A stretch of DNA of 64,000 bases from Paraburkholderia sp. HP33-1 (lineage in GTDB: Bacteria > Pseudomonadota > Gammaproteobacteria > Burkholderiales > Burkholderiaceae): contig NZ_JAJEJR010000001.1 in assembly GCF_021390595.1 (NCBI RefSeq), positions 2,604,001 to 2,668,000 of the forward strand. The letters are read 5' to 3'. A program made the translations under genes and the position numbers. Below the pieces are notes generated by a model that saw only the letters and a program-made list of their open reading frames with translations, was not told where the DNA came from and did not search any database. The stretch's first letter is position 1; each line of letters begins with the position of its first letter. Shown here in pieces: positions 27,303 to 36,614 of this stretch.

Positions 27303-28439
27303 TTAGCGGGTGACCTTCATCAGCCCGTCCCGGGTGAATCGCCTGACTTTCTCTTCGTCTAGTTCGATGCCAAGACCCGGGCCGTTCGGCACAGTCAGCT
27401 CGAAGTCGCTGTAGTCGAGCGGCGTGGTCAGAATCTCTTCGGTGATGAGCAATGGCCCGAACAGCTCGGTGCCCCATTGCAGATTCGCGAAGCTCGCGAA
27501 CAGATGCGCCGACGCCACCGTGCTGAACGCGCCTTCAAGCATCGTGCCGCCGTACAGCTCGATGCCGGCGGCATCGGCGATCGCGGCCACGCGCTGCGCG
27601 GCGAACAGGCCACCGCTCTGTTCGATCTTGATCGCGAACACGTCGGCGCCGCCATTCTTCGCGATCTCGAACGCGCTTTCCGGGCCTTGCAGGATTTCGT
27701 CGGCCATCAGCGCAACCGGGAAGCGACGCATCAGCCGCGCAAGCGCCGCGGCGGACGCGACCGGCTGCTCGACCAGATCGCAACCCGCGTCGGCCAGCGC
27801 CGGAATCGCCCACGCGGCCTGCGTCTCGCTCCACGCCATGTTGACGTCGACGCGCACCGCGGCGCGCTCGCCCACAGCCTTCTTGATGTCGGCGACGTGC
27901 TTGATGTCGGTCTTCAGTTCCTTCGCGCCGATCTTCAGCTTGAAGACCTTGTGGCGACGCACGTCGAGCATATGCTCGGCTTCGGCGATGTCCTTCGCGG
28001 TGTCACCCGACGCGAGCGTCCACGCGACCGGCAGACGCTCACGACGACGGCCGCCGAGCAGCTCGCTCACCGGCACCCCGAGGCGCTTGCCCTGCGCGTC
28101 GAGCAGCGCAGTTTCGAGCGCGCTCTTCGAGAAATGATTGACCTTGACCAGCTTGCCGAGGTGCGCCATCAGCGCCTGGATTTGAGTCGCATCCTTGCCG
28201 ATCATCGCCGGAGCGAAGTAGGCGTCGATTGCGAGTTTCATCGCTTCGGGGCTTTCCGGGCCGTAGGCCATGCCGGCGATCGTGGTGCCTTCGCCGATGC
28301 CGACGATGCCGTCGCTGCAGTACACCTTGACCAGCATCAGCGTCTGCCCGTACATCGTGGCGACCGACAACTTGTGAGGGCGGATCGTCGGCAGATCGAC
28401 GAGGCGGGTTTCGATGCGTTCGATGGTCGCGAGTGTCAT
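27303..28439 (-). CDS. catB: Muconate cycloisomerase
   Basis: Lactonises cis,cis-muconate to muconolactone; an enolase-superfamily enzyme needing Mn2+/Mg2+. The catalytic FKLKIG motif, metal ligands VDVNMAW, LVEQPV and LMADE are present. I set the start at ATG 28439 (MTLATIERIETRLVDLPTIRPHKLS): it gives 378 residues, places the second motif Lys at 169 as in well-studied enzymes, and leaves a ~29-nt leader after the likely -10 box at 28475-28480. ATG 28466 would add nine residues. First gene of catBCA. Confidence 0.95.
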   Translation of the reverse strand: MTLATIERIETRLVDLPTIRPHKLSVATMYGQTLMLVKVYCSDGIVGIGEGTTIAGMAYGPESPEAMKLAIDAYFAPAMIGKDATQIQALMAHLGKLVKVNHFSKSALETALLDAQGKRLGVPVSELLGGRRRERLPVAWTLASGDTAKDIAEAEHMLDVRRHKVFKLKIGAKELKTDIKHVADIKKAVGERAAVRVDVNMAWSETQAAWAIPALADAGCDLVEQPVASAAALARLMRRFPVALMADEILQGPESAFEIAKNGGADVFAIKIEQSGGLFAAQRVAAIADAAGIELYGGTMLEGAFSTVASAHLFASFANLQWGTELFGPLLITEEILTTPLDYSDFELTVPNGPGLGIELDEEKVRRFTRDGLMKVTR

Positions 28440-28474
28440 GGCGGGTGCGGCGAGAGGTGAGTTCATTGCATGTT

Positions 28475-28480
28475 TTTATA
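28475..28480 (-). promoter_or_regulatory. Likely -10 box of catBCA
   Basis: TATAAA on the minus strand. A weak -35 (TTGGAC, spacing about 19) overlaps the region downstream of the palindrome at 28525, as expected for an activator-dependent promoter. Confidence 0.45.
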
Positions 28481-28524
28481 CCCCTCGCCCGTTTGGCCAG
28501 TCCAATACTTTTCCTGTCCTTTTT

Positions 28525-28541
28525 CATACCTGCAAGGTATG
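28525..28541. promoter_or_regulatory. LysR-type operator (CatR/BenM-like) upstream of catB
   Basis: A perfect palindrome CATACCT-GCA-AGGTATG containing ATAC-N7-GTAT, the known recognition form of BenM/CatM/CatR regulators that respond to muconate. It lies about 45 nt upstream of the catB -10 box, the normal place for a LysR activation site. The catR gene itself is not beside it. Confidence 0.65.
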
Positions 28542-28826
28542 GTTGGACCAGGAAGGCCGGTCTTTCTATGGATTTTGCATTGCACCATGCACGACATGCA
28601 TTGAAAAACAGGTCATTTTCGCGCGCCAAACATGATCTGCGTCAACCTTCGATGCATGCAGAGCATGTTGTGTGAGCCGCACCGACCCCCTCGCCCACGG
28701 TTTCGACGAGCGTAGCAACCTTGCCAGGCTCATCAGCAGTCGGCCAAACGGCCTAGGTCATCTGGCGGAGGCGACTTGGACACGCGCGTGGCGTAAAATA
28801 CGCGCTTTCCCGAAAATCTCGCCAAC

Positions 28827-29960
28827 ATGACGCTCGCCTCCACCCAAGAGATCATTGCCGAACTGAAAGCCGGCCGGATGGTGATTCTCGTCGACGAAGA
28901 AGACCGCGAAAACGAGGGCGACCTCGTGATCGCCGCCGAGTTTGTCACGCCGGAAGCGATCAATTTCATGGCTCGCTACGGTCGCGGCCTGATCTGCCTG
29001 ACGCTGACCCAGGAACGCTGCAAGCAGCTCAATCTGCCGCTGATGACCTACCGCAACGGCACGCAGTACGGTACCGCGTTCACGATCAGCATCGAAGCGG
29101 CCGAAGGCGTGACGACCGGCATCTCGGCAGCCGACCGCGCTCGCACGATCGCCGCCGCCGTCGCGCCCGACGCAAAAGCGGAGCACATCGTGCAGCCGGG
29201 CCATATCTTCCCGATCATGGCCCAGCCGGGCGGCGTGCTGGTGCGAGCAGGCCATACGGAGGCCGGCTGCGACTTCACGAGGCTCGCCGGTCTCACGCCG
29301 GCTGCGGTGATCTGCGAAGTGATCAAGGACGACGGCACGATGGCGCGCCTGCCCGACCTGCTCGAGTTCGGCAAGGAGCATGGTCTGAAGACCGGCACGA
29401 TCGCCGATCTGATTCACTATCGCAGCCGCACCGAATCGATCGTCGAGCGTATCTGCGAACGCACCATGCAAACCGCGCACGGCGCGTTCCGCGCGGTCAT
29501 GTATCTCGACCAGCCGAGCGGCCAGCCGCATATCGCGCTGGTGCGCGGCACACCGACGCCCGAGCACGACACGCCGGTGCGCGTGCACGAGCCGCTTTCG
29601 GTGCTGGATCTGCTCGAAGTCGGCGAATCCACCCATTCATGGACGCTGGATGCGGCCATGAAAGAGATCGCGGAGCGCGATCTCGGCGTGGTCGTGCTGC
29701 TGAACTGCGGCGACTCGAAAGACCATCTGATCGACGTCTTCAAGGCGTTCGACTCGAAGGAAAAAGCCGACGCGCTGAAGCGCCGGCCGGTCGACTTCAA
29801 GACCTACGGCATCGGCGCGCAGATTCTGCGCGAACTCGGCGTCGGCAAGATGCAGGTGCTGTCGAACCCGCGCAAGCTCGGCAGCATGTCGGGTTATGGT
29901 CTCGAAGTCACGGGCTTCATTCCGATGCCCGGCAGCATCACGCAAGTCCCGCACGGCTGA
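28827..29960 (+). CDS. ribBA: 3,4-dihydroxy-2-butanone-4-phosphate synthase with degenerate GTP cyclohydrolase II-like domain (RibB-RibX)
   Basis: The N-terminal ~200 residues are a full Rib[19 protein letters not shown] and the [13 protein letters not shown] motif are intact, so ribulose-5-phosphate to DHBP activity is expected. The C-terminal ~170 residues align with RibA in fold, but the zinc Cys cluster (usually C-x10-CDC) is absent. Only one Cys (NCGDSKDHL) is present, so GTP cyclohydrolase II activity is unlikely; comparable RibBX proteins lack it. A separate ribA must exist elsewhere. First gene of ribBA-ribH-nusB. Confidence 0.92.
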   Translation: MTLASTQEIIAELKAGRMVILVDEEDRENEGDLVIAAEFVTPEAINFMARYGRGLICLTLTQERCKQLNLPLMTYRNGTQYGTAFTISIEAAEGVTTGISAADRARTIAAAVAPDAKAEHIVQPGHIFPIMAQPGGVLVRAGHTEAGCDFTRLAGLTPAAVICEVIKDDGTMARLPDLLEFGKEHGLKTGTIADLIHYRSRTESIVERICERTMQTAHGAFRAVMYLDQPSGQPHIALVRGTPTPEHDTPVRVHEPLSVLDLLEVGESTHSWTLDAAMKEIAERDLGVVVLLNCGDSKDHLIDVFKAFDSKEKADALKRRPVDFKTYGIGAQILRELGVGKMQVLSNPRKLGSMSGYGLEVTGFIPMPGSITQVPHG

Positions 29961-30008
29961 TCCGGCCACTCACGCGCCTCGCGCCCACTCAAACACTACG
30001 GAATTCAC

Positions 30009-30521
30009 ATGGAAATCGGACAATACCAACCGAATCTCGACGGCGACGGACTGCGCATCGGCATCGTCCAGGCGCGTTTTAACGAACCCGTCTGCAACGG
30101 CCTCGCGGACGCCTGCATCGAAGAACTCGAACGCCTCGGCGTGACCGGCGAAGACGTGCTGCTCGTCACGGTGCCGGGCGCTCTGGAAATCCCGCTTGCG
30201 CTGCAAAAGCTCGCGGAAAGCGCGCAATTCGACGCACTGATCGCGCTCGGCGCGGTGATCCGCGGCGAGACGTACCACTTCGAGCTCGTGTCGAACGAAA
30301 GCGGCGCGGGCATCACGCGCATCGGTCTCGACTTCGGCATTCCGGTCGCGAACGCAGTGCTGACCACCGAGAACGACGAGCAGGCCGTCGCGCGCATGAC
30401 CGAGAAGGGTCGCGACGCCGCCCGCGTGGCTGTCGAAATGGCGAACCTCGCGGTCGCGCTCGAGCAGCTCGGTGGCGATGACGACGAAGAAGAAGACGAA
30501 GACGACGAGGAAGAAGCATGA
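30009..30521 (+). CDS. ribH: 6,7-dimethyl-8-ribityllumazine synthase
   Basis: Condenses DHBP with the RibD product to give lumazine. Conserved segments are [47 protein letters not shown] and the [17 protein letters not shown] active-site loop. It is 170 residues; the last ~16 are almost purely acidic ([14 protein letters not shown]), longer than the usual end. Its stop overlaps the nusB ATG by ATGA, implying translational coupling. Confidence 0.96.
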   Translation: MEIGQYQPNLDGDGLRIGIVQARFNEPVCNGLADACIEELERLGVTGEDVLLVTVPGALEIPLALQKLAESAQFDALIALGAVIRGETYHFELVSNESGAGITRIGLDFGIPVANAVLTTENDEQAVARMTEKGRDAARVAVEMANLAVALEQLGGDDDEEEDEDDEEEA

Positions 30522-30952
30522 AGAGCGCACGCCGACGCTCCCGCGAACTGGCCACGCAGGGGCTTTACCAGTGGCTGCTGTCGGGCTCGCCCGGCGGTGA
30601 GATCGACGCGCAACTGCGCGGCGCGCAAGGTTACGACAAGGCCGATCACGAGCACCTGGACGCGATCCTGCATGGCGTGATGCGCGATTCCGAGGCGCTT
30701 TCGGCCGCGATCGCGCCGTGCCTCGACCGTCCGATCGATCAGCTGTCGCCGGTCGAGCGAGCGGTGCTGCTGGTCGCCGCGTTCGAACTGAAGAATCATG
30801 TCGACATTCCGTACCGCGTGGTCATCAACGAAGCGGTCGAACTGACGAAGACGTTCGGCGGTTCGGACGGCTACAAGTACGTGAACGGCGTGCTTGACAA
30901 GCTCGCGGCGCAAATGCGCGCCACCGAAATGCAGGCAGCCCGCAAGGGCTGA
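30518..30952 (+). CDS. nusB: Transcription antitermination factor NusB
   Basis: A 144-residue all-helical protein that binds BoxA RNA with NusE to antiterminate rRNA operons. [19 protein letters not shown] and [16 protein letters not shown] are diagnostic. The ribH-nusB pairing is common in proteobacteria. Overlap with ribH supports co-translation. Confidence 0.95.
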   Translation: MKSARRRSRELATQGLYQWLLSGSPGGEIDAQLRGAQGYDKADHEHLDAILHGVMRDSEALSAAIAPCLDRPIDQLSPVERAVLLVAAFELKNHVDIPYRVVINEAVELTKTFGGSDGYKYVNGVLDKLAAQMRATEMQAARKG

Positions 30953-31127
30953 GCGCAGCGTGCGAGGGGTCCATGCCGCGCATTGGGCCCCTGCCGCGCC
31001 GCACTGCACCGGGCGAAGAACCTCAATCGCCCGCAAGGACGCCGCCTCGCACACTAATGAACGCATCAGCGCATCATGGGATGTGCGGGCGCCGTCCCGC
31101 TTCTGCTTCTGAACTGGATTTGACCGT

Positions 31128-32324
31128 ATGAACTCCGTGACCGAACCTCTCGTGCGGCTTGCCGCGCGCGTCGATGCCATCCAGCCTTTCTACGTGATGG
31201 AACTGGCCAAGGAGGCCGCGCTGCTCGAACGCGAGGGGCGCGACATTATTCACATGGGCATCGGCGAGCCGGATTTCACCGCGCCCGAGCCGGTCATCGA
31301 GGCAGCCGCGAGCGCACTGCGCCGCCGCGTCACCCAGTACACGAACGCGCTCGGCGTGCACGCGCTGCGCGACGCGATTTCCGCGCATTACGCCGAGTGC
31401 TACGGCGTCGACGTCGATCCGGCGCGGATCGTGGTCACAGCGGGCGCGTCGGCCGCGCTCCTGCTCGCGTGCGCGGCGCTCGTCGATCGCGACGACGAAG
31501 TGCTGATGCCCGACCCGTGCTATCCGTGCAACCGCCATTTCGTGATCGCCGCCGAAGGCAAGCCGGTGATGGTGCCAAGCGGCCCGGCCGAGCGCTTCCA
31601 GCTGACCGCCGCCGACGTTGAGCGCCTGTGGAGCGAGCGCACCCGCGGCGTGCTGCTCGCGTCGCCGTCGAATCCGACCGGCACGTCGATCGAGCCGGCC
31701 GAGCTCGAACGCATCGTCAAGGCCGTGCGCGCGCGCGGCGGCTTCACGATCGTCGACGAGATCTACCAGGGACTGAGCTACGACGCGAAGCCGGTCTCGG
31801 CGCTGTCGTTCGGCGACGACGTGGTCACCGTCAACAGCTTCTCGAAGTACTTCAACATGACCGGCTGGCGCCTCGGCTGGCTGGTCGTACCGCCCGCCAT
31901 GGTCAGCGCGTTCGAAAAGCTCGCGCAGAACCTGTTCATCTGCGCATCGGCGCTCGCGCAGCACGCGGCGCTTGCCTGCTTCGAGCCGGAGACGATCGCG
32001 ATCTACGAAGCGCGGCGCCTCGAATTCAAGCGACGTCGCGACTTCATCGCCCCGGCGCTCGAATCGCTCGGCTTCTCGGTGCCGGTGATGCCCGACGGCG
32101 CGTTCTACGTGTATGCGGACTGTCGCGGCGTCACCCATCCGGCGGCCGGCGACAGTGCGGCGCTCACGAGGGCGATGTTGCACGATGCCGGCGTCGTGCT
32201 GGTGCCAGGGATGGACTTCGGCACGCACGCGCCTAAGGACTACATCCGGCTGTCGTATGCGACCGCGTATCCGAAGCTCGAAGAGGCAGTCGAGCGCCTG
32301 GCGAAACTGTTTGGGCGACACTGA
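31128..32324 (+). CDS. Class I PLP-dependent aminotransferase
   Basis: 398 residues of fold type I. The PLP lysine is in VNSFSKYFNMTGWRLGWLV. NPTGTSIEP and the Arg in YIRLSYA are the other conserved sites. The family includes aspartate and alanine aminotransferases; substrate cannot be decided. It lies 175 nt after nusB, where Burkholderiaceae often carry such a gene. It ends at a bidirectional terminator at 32361. Confidence 0.88.
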   Translation: MNSVTEPLVRLAARVDAIQPFYVMELAKEAALLEREGRDIIHMGIGEPDFTAPEPVIEAAASALRRRVTQYTNALGVHALRDAISAHYAECYGVDVDPARIVVTAGASAALLLACAALVDRDDEVLMPDPCYPCNRHFVIAAEGKPVMVPSGPAERFQLTAADVERLWSERTRGVLLASPSNPTGTSIEPAELERIVKAVRARGGFTIVDEIYQGLSYDAKPVSALSFGDDVVTVNSFSKYFNMTGWRLGWLVVPPAMVSAFEKLAQNLFICASALAQHAALACFEPETIAIYEARRLEFKRRRDFIAPALESLGFSVPVMPDGAFYVYADCRGVTHPAAGDSAALTRAMLHDAGVVLVPGMDFGTHAPKDYIRLSYATAYPKLEEAVERLAKLFGRH

Positions 32325-32360
32325 GGCCTTGGGTCGGCGGGCAGCTGACCTGCCAGACAC

Positions 32361-32396
32361 AAAAAAAAGGACACTCGCGAGTGTCCTTTTTTCTTC
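32361..32396. terminator. Bidirectional terminator
   Basis: A near-perfect palindrome around AAGGACACTCGCGAGTGTCC flanked by A8 on the left and T6 on the right. It serves the aminotransferase (plus) and the transglycosylase (minus). Confidence 0.9.
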
Positions 32397-32421
32397 ATGC
32401 GGTCGCTCGGCAGAGCCTAAC

Positions 32422-33624
32422 TCAAGCTCCCATCTCCGAGGCCGACGCCACATGAGGCGTCGAACTGGCGCTCGAGTCGTCCTGATCGCCCGACTGCGTG
32501 TGCACCGCCGACGTTGCCGAGTTCAGCGCATGACCGCCCTGCAACGTGACCTGCACGCGCTTGCCGTTGCCGCCGCTCGTCACAGCGGCCGACGCCGGCG
32601 TGGCCGACGCGGTCAGCACCGGGGCCTGCGGCGCATTGATCGGCACCTTGCGACCACGCGCGACGTCGCGCAGACGACCGCGTTCGGCCATCACCTTCGC
32701 ACCGTAGCCGCCGTCGTCCGGAGTGCTCGAGCCGACGTAGAGGCGCAGGCCGCCCGGCAGCGAGCCGCCGCGCGCGATGCAATCCTTCAGCACGAGCGCG
32801 CCGACCTTGATGTTCGCGAGCGGTTCGAGCGCCGCGCTCTGGCCGCCGAAATACTGGAATTTGTCCGAATGCACCTTCGACATCACCTGCATCAGGCCCT
32901 GCGCGCCAACACCACTCTCGGCGTACGGGTTGAAGCCCGATTCGATCGCCATCACGGACAGCAACAGCAGCGGATCGAGGCCGACTTCGCGGCCGGTGTC
33001 GAACGCGGCCTTCACGAGCTCGCTGACGGGCTCCTGAGCGACGCGATAACGCCGCGCCAGGTACGACGCGACGAGATCCTGCTCGTGGCTTGAGACCAGC
33101 ACGCGGTCATCGCGCGCATCGGCGGAAACGCGCTGCTGCGGAATCAGACGCGCGAGCGCGCTGACGCCCTGCATCGTGCGCGGATTGAGGCCACTGAGCG
33201 CCGCGGCGCTCATGCCAGACGGGACGGAGCTGTCGAACCCGCCGTCGAAGCTGGTGGTGGCCGCCGTGAGGGTCATGCTGCCGTCGTTCGTGCCGTCGGC
33301 GGGGTTCGGCATGGTCACCGGATTGGCCGACAGCGATTCGTCGGACGATGGGCTGGCGTTTCTGGCCGGTCCGATGGCCGGCAGCGGATTGCCTTGCAGC
33401 AAGCGGGCGGGACCCGCCTGCACGGCGGCGGAAATGACCGGCATCAGACGCGCGGCGAGCGCGCCGCGCCAGGTCGGCATCAGCCACAGTGCGAGAGCCA
33501 ACACCACGGCGATACCGCCGACAATGCTGAACAGGTGATGACTCAGTCGCGTCCCGCGGCGCAGCGCACCGCGCACAACCTGCGCAATACGCTCATCGGG
33601 ACGCCACGATAACCAGGCGTTCAT
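32422..33624 (-). CDS. Lytic murein transglycosylase (SLT family), membrane-anchored
   Basis: 400 residues that cleave peptidoglycan glycan strands. An N-terminal transmembrane helix (about 34-50, SIVGGIAVVLALALWLMP) anchors it, followed by a low-complexity Ser/Ala/Pro linker. The SLT domain is at about 205-320: the catalytic Glu is in LSVMAIESGFNPYAES, then VGAQGLMQVM and ANIKVGALVLKD. The C-terminal ~70 residues are Ser/Ala-rich and probably disordered. The RBS is GGGAG before ATG. It has a predicted ~330-nt leader with its own promoter at 33964. Confidence 0.88.
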   Translation of the reverse strand: MNAWLSWRPDERIAQVVRGALRRGTRLSHHLFSIVGGIAVVLALALWLMPTWRGALAARLMPVISAAVQAGPARLLQGNPLPAIGPARNASPSSDESLSANPVTMPNPADGTNDGSMTLTAATTSFDGGFDSSVPSGMSAAALSGLNPRTMQGVSALARLIPQQRVSADARDDRVLVSSHEQDLVASYLARRYRVAQEPVSELVKAAFDTGREVGLDPLLLLSVMAIESGFNPYAESGVGAQGLMQVMSKVHSDKFQYFGGQSAALEPLANIKVGALVLKDCIARGGSLPGGLRLYVGSSTPDDGGYGAKVMAERGRLRDVARGRKVPINAPQAPVLTASATPASAAVTSGGNGKRVQVTLQGGHALNSATSAVHTQSGDQDDSSASSTPHVASASEMGA

Positions 33625-33957
33625 TCAGATCTCCCATCTTGCATGATCCGCGAACTCCGCCGGGACAAATCAGGCGGTACAGCGTGCTCGCAGAGTCAAG
33701 ACATCGCGTGCTCTCTGGTTGGGCAGCAGCGATGCCGGGAAAACGGCAACAAATACCGTCTGGGGAACCATTTCAAAACAGCCCACACATACTCGATGCA
33801 TGCCGGGCTCGGCTCCCACGCGAAAAACCAGCGTTGGTGGACGCTAGTGAGGGACTTCAATAAGGCCGTTCCACCCTGCAGGGAAGTAAAACGGTGACGC
33901 GTTGCGTCTTAGGACCGGGGGCGACGGTAAAAAGGTTAACGCCACTACAACCAATGT
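33625..33957 (-). other. Long, possibly structured 5' leader of the lytic transglycosylase gene
   Basis: No credible ORF. Several complementary arms could fold: GACGC/GCGTC (33896-33908), AGCGT/ACGCT (33830-33845), and TGGGC/GCCCA (33720-33785) enclosing a GCCG/CGGC hairpin (33734-33747). With the promoter at 33964-33992 this would be a 5' UTR of about 330 nt, far longer than ordinary. I could not match it to a known riboswitch. The structure is suggestive, not proven. Confidence 0.4.
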
Positions 33958-33963
33958 GGACGG

Positions 33964-33992
33964 ATTCTATGCACGGTTTTATAGATCGTCAA
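33964..33992 (-). promoter_or_regulatory. Sigma70-type promoter reading toward the lytic transglycosylase
   Basis: TTGACG (-35) and TAGAAT (-10) with exactly 17 bp between them on the minus strand; start expected at about 33957. The surrounding DNA is the most AT-rich stretch for several kb. Confidence 0.6.
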
Positions 33993-34240
33993 CACTATAG
34001 AATGCAACAATTATAACTATTTGTTATTATGAACAGTGTTCAGTCGGCCGAGAACCGCGCTCTACACGCGTTTTGAGCGATCCGACCCTGGCTGTTTGGG
34101 ATAGGCGATTTGGTTGATCTACGTGCGCTAGCTAACGCATGTAAAATCGACAATCGTTTTTTTGCGCCAGACAGGTACCACCGCCGTTCCTCCTGCGCTC
34201 CCAGTCCAATGCGCCGCGCATGCGGCCTGAACCGTCACAG

Positions 34241-35815
34241 ATGAAATACAAAGACCTGCGCGATTTCATCGGCCGCCTCGAGACGATCGGTGAACTGCGC
34301 CGAATCTCGCAACAGGTATCGCCGAATCTCGAAATGACCGAACTGTGCGACCGCGTGCTGCGCGCGCAAGGGCCGGCTCTGCTGTTCGAGAACACGGAGC
34401 GGCATGCGTTCCCGGTGCTCGGCAATCTGTTCGGCACGCCGCGCCGCGTCGCGCTCGGCATGGGCATCGATGCCGAAGCGGGCGAAGGCGACCAGGCGGC
34501 GCTCGAATCACTACGCGACGTCGGCCGGCTGCTCTCCGCGCTGAAGGAACCCGAACCGCCGAAAGGGCTTAGGGACGCGGGCAAGCTGCTGTCGCTGGCG
34601 AAGGCGGTGTGGGACATGGCGCCGAAGACGGTCAGCTCGCCACCCTGTCAGGAAATCGTCTGGGAGGGCAACGATGTCGACCTCGCCAAACTGCCCATTC
34701 AGACCTGCTGGCCCGGCGATGCCGGACCCCTGATTACCTGGGGCCTGACCGTCACAAAAGGGCCAAATAAGAGCCGACAAAACTTAGGTATCTATCGCCA
34801 GCAACTGATCGGACGTAACAAACTGATCATGCGCTGGCTCGCGCATCGCGGCGGCGCGCTCGATTTCCGTGAGTTCGCGCTGAAAAATCCCGGCAAGCCC
34901 TATCCGGTGGCCGTCGTGCTCGGCGCCGACCCGGCGACAATACTCGGCGCGGTCACGCCGGTGCCCGACACGCTGTCCGAATATCAGTTCGCCGGCCTGC
35001 TGCGCGGCGGGCGCACCGAGCTCGCGAAGTGCATCACGCCGGGTGTCGACGGTCTGCAGGTGCCTGCGCGTGCCGAGATCGTGCTCGAGGGCTTCATCTA
35101 TCCGCAGGAAGGCGCGCCCTCGCCCGCTCCGGCTGGCGCGCCGCCGCGTCCGACGAAGGGTGCCTCGGCCACGTACGAACACGCGCTCGAAGGCCCGTAT
35201 GGCGACCACACCGGCTACTACAACGAACAAGAATGGTTCCCGGTTTTCACGGTCGAGCGCATCACGATGCGTCGCGACGCGATTTATCACTCCACCTACA
35301 CTGGTAAACCGCCCGACGAACCCGCGGTGCTCGGCGTCGCGCTGAACGAAGTGTTCGTGCCGCTGCTGCAGAAGCAGTTCACCGAGATCACGGACTTCTA
35401 CCTGCCGCCCGAAGGCTGCAGCTACCGCATGGCGATCGTGCAGATGAAGAAGAGCTATCCCGGCCACGCAAAACGCGTGATGTTCGGCGTGTGGAGCTTT
35501 CTGCGGCAGTTTATGTATACCAAGTTCATCGTCGTCGTCGACGAGGACGTCAATATCCGCGACTGGAAGGAAGTGATCTGGGCGATCACGACGCGGGTCG
35601 ACCCGACGCGCGACACGGTGCTGGTCGACCGCACGCCGATCGACTATCTCGATTTCGCGTCGCCGGTGGCCGGGCTCGGCTCGAAAATGGGACTCGACGC
35701 GACCAACAAGTGGCCGGGCGAAACCGACCGCGAATGGGGTCGCCCGATCGTGATGGACGACGCGGTCAAACAGCGTGTCGATAGCTTGTGGAACGAGTTG
35801 GGCCTCGGCCTGTAA
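34241..35815 (+). CDS. ubiD: 4-hydroxy-3-polyprenylbenzoate decarboxylase, UbiD family
   Basis: Decarboxylates the ubiquinone ring precursor using prenylated FMN. 524 residues from [14 protein letters not shown]; the upstream ATG at 34220 adds seven residues outside the family start. Conserved parts are [18 protein letters not shown] (prFMN and metal site), [20 protein letters not shown], and [20 protein letters not shown] near the end. It needs UbiX from elsewhere for the cofactor. The gene lies alone, followed 46 nt later by a LysE gene. Confidence 0.95.
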   Translation: MKYKDLRDFIGRLETIGELRRISQQVSPNLEMTELCDRVLRAQGPALLFENTERHAFPVLGNLFGTPRRVALGMGIDAEAGEGDQAALESLRDVGRLLSALKEPEPPKGLRDAGKLLSLAKAVWDMAPKTVSSPPCQEIVWEGNDVDLAKLPIQTCWPGDAGPLITWGLTVTKGPNKSRQNLGIYRQQLIGRNKLIMRWLAHRGGALDFREFALKNPGKPYPVAVVLGADPATILGAVTPVPDTLSEYQFAGLLRGGRTELAKCITPGVDGLQVPARAEIVLEGFIYPQEGAPSPAPAGAPPRPTKGASATYEHALEGPYGDHTGYYNEQEWFPVFTVERITMRRDAIYHSTYTGKPPDEPAVLGVALNEVFVPLLQKQFTEITDFYLPPEGCSYRMAIVQMKKSYPGHAKRVMFGVWSFLRQFMYTKFIVVVDEDVNIRDWKEVIWAITTRVDPTRDTVLVDRTPIDYLDFASPVAGLGSKMGLDATNKWPGETDREWGRPIVMDDAVKQRVDSLWNELGLGL

Positions 35816-35861
35816 CGCTCGCCGGACAACACAATCAATAACGGATGGAGCGCTAGCGGGG

Positions 35862-36542
35862 ATGCACGCTTTTTCAATGATGTCGGACGGATTTTTTCTG
35901 TCGCTGTCGCTGTGCCTCGATATCGGTCTCGTCAACGTCGCGATCATTTCGCTGACGCTATCGCACGGCTTCCGGCCGGGCTTCTGGCTCGGCCTCGGCT
36001 CATGCGTCGGCGACCTCATTTACGCGGCGCTCGCGCTCGCGGGCATGGCCGCGCTGCTGCAGTTCGAGTCGGTGCGCTGGGTCGTATGGATCGGCGGTGC
36101 GGCGATCCTGCTGTTTCTCACCTGGAAGATGGCGCGTGAAGCGATGGTCCCAGCCACGGCGCCCGCGGTCGCTGGCGACGGCACTGCGCCAGTGCCGCAT
36201 CGATCCGCATGGCGCGGGTTTCTGCGCGGCGTGCTGCTCGCGGTGTCGTCGCCGTCGGCGATTCTATGGTTCGCGGCAGTCGGCGGCGCGCTGATCGCGA
36301 AAGCTGGCGCAACGAGCCCGACGACCGCGTTGATCTTCCTCGGCGGCTTTTTCCTCGGCGGCCTGTGCTGGACGCTTTTTATCTGCGGACTCGGCAGCCA
36401 CGGCCGCAAGCGCGCCGGCGCCGGTCTGCTGCGCGCGTGTCACGTTCTGTCGGCGCTGCTGTTCGCGTATTTCTCGTACAGCGTGATCGTCAACGGGTAT
36501 CACGATCTGATCGTGCAGCGCCCCGCGCAAGTGGCAAGCTGA
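35862..36542 (+). CDS. LysE/RhtB family amino acid exporter
   Basis: 226 residues with about six transmembrane helices. The first is SDGFFLSLSLCLDIGLVNVAII, followed by the GFRPGFWLGLGSCVGDLIYAALALAG conserved block of the RhtB/LysE superfamily in split form. The ATG at 35862 is preferred because the upstream in-frame extension is polar. The substrate is not inferable. It ends before a hairpin at 36562. Confidence 0.85.
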   Translation: MHAFSMMSDGFFLSLSLCLDIGLVNVAIISLTLSHGFRPGFWLGLGSCVGDLIYAALALAGMAALLQFESVRWVVWIGGAAILLFLTWKMAREAMVPATAPAVAGDGTAPVPHRSAWRGFLRGVLLAVSSPSAILWFAAVGGALIAKAGATSPTTALIFLGGFFLGGLCWTLFICGLGSHGRKRAGAGLLRACHVLSALLFAYFSYSVIVNGYHDLIVQRPAQVAS

Positions 36543-36561
36543 AGCGGCCCACTGAAAAGAA

Positions 36562-36592
36562 AACGGCTCGCATCGGCGAGCCGTTCTTCCGT
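36562..36592. terminator. Hairpin between lysE-like and threonine dehydratase genes
   Basis: AACGGCTCG pairs with CGAGCCGTT (36562-36585), followed by a short TTCTTCC tail. Probably a shared terminator of two converging genes. Confidence 0.6.
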
Positions 36593-36614
36593 CAGGCGAC
36601 TCGACGTGAGCCGC

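Noticed and set aside
28680..28827. FMN riboswitch upstream of ribBA
   Set aside because: I looked for the conserved RFN arms and found none, also upstream of ribD.
33643..33897. 84-codon plus-strand ORF upstream of ubiD
   Set aside because: No RBS and unnatural composition; the interval looks like a structured leader in the opposite direction.
33625..33957. 6S RNA, RNase P RNA or tmRNA
   Set aside because: The conserved motifs of these RNAs were not found on either strand.
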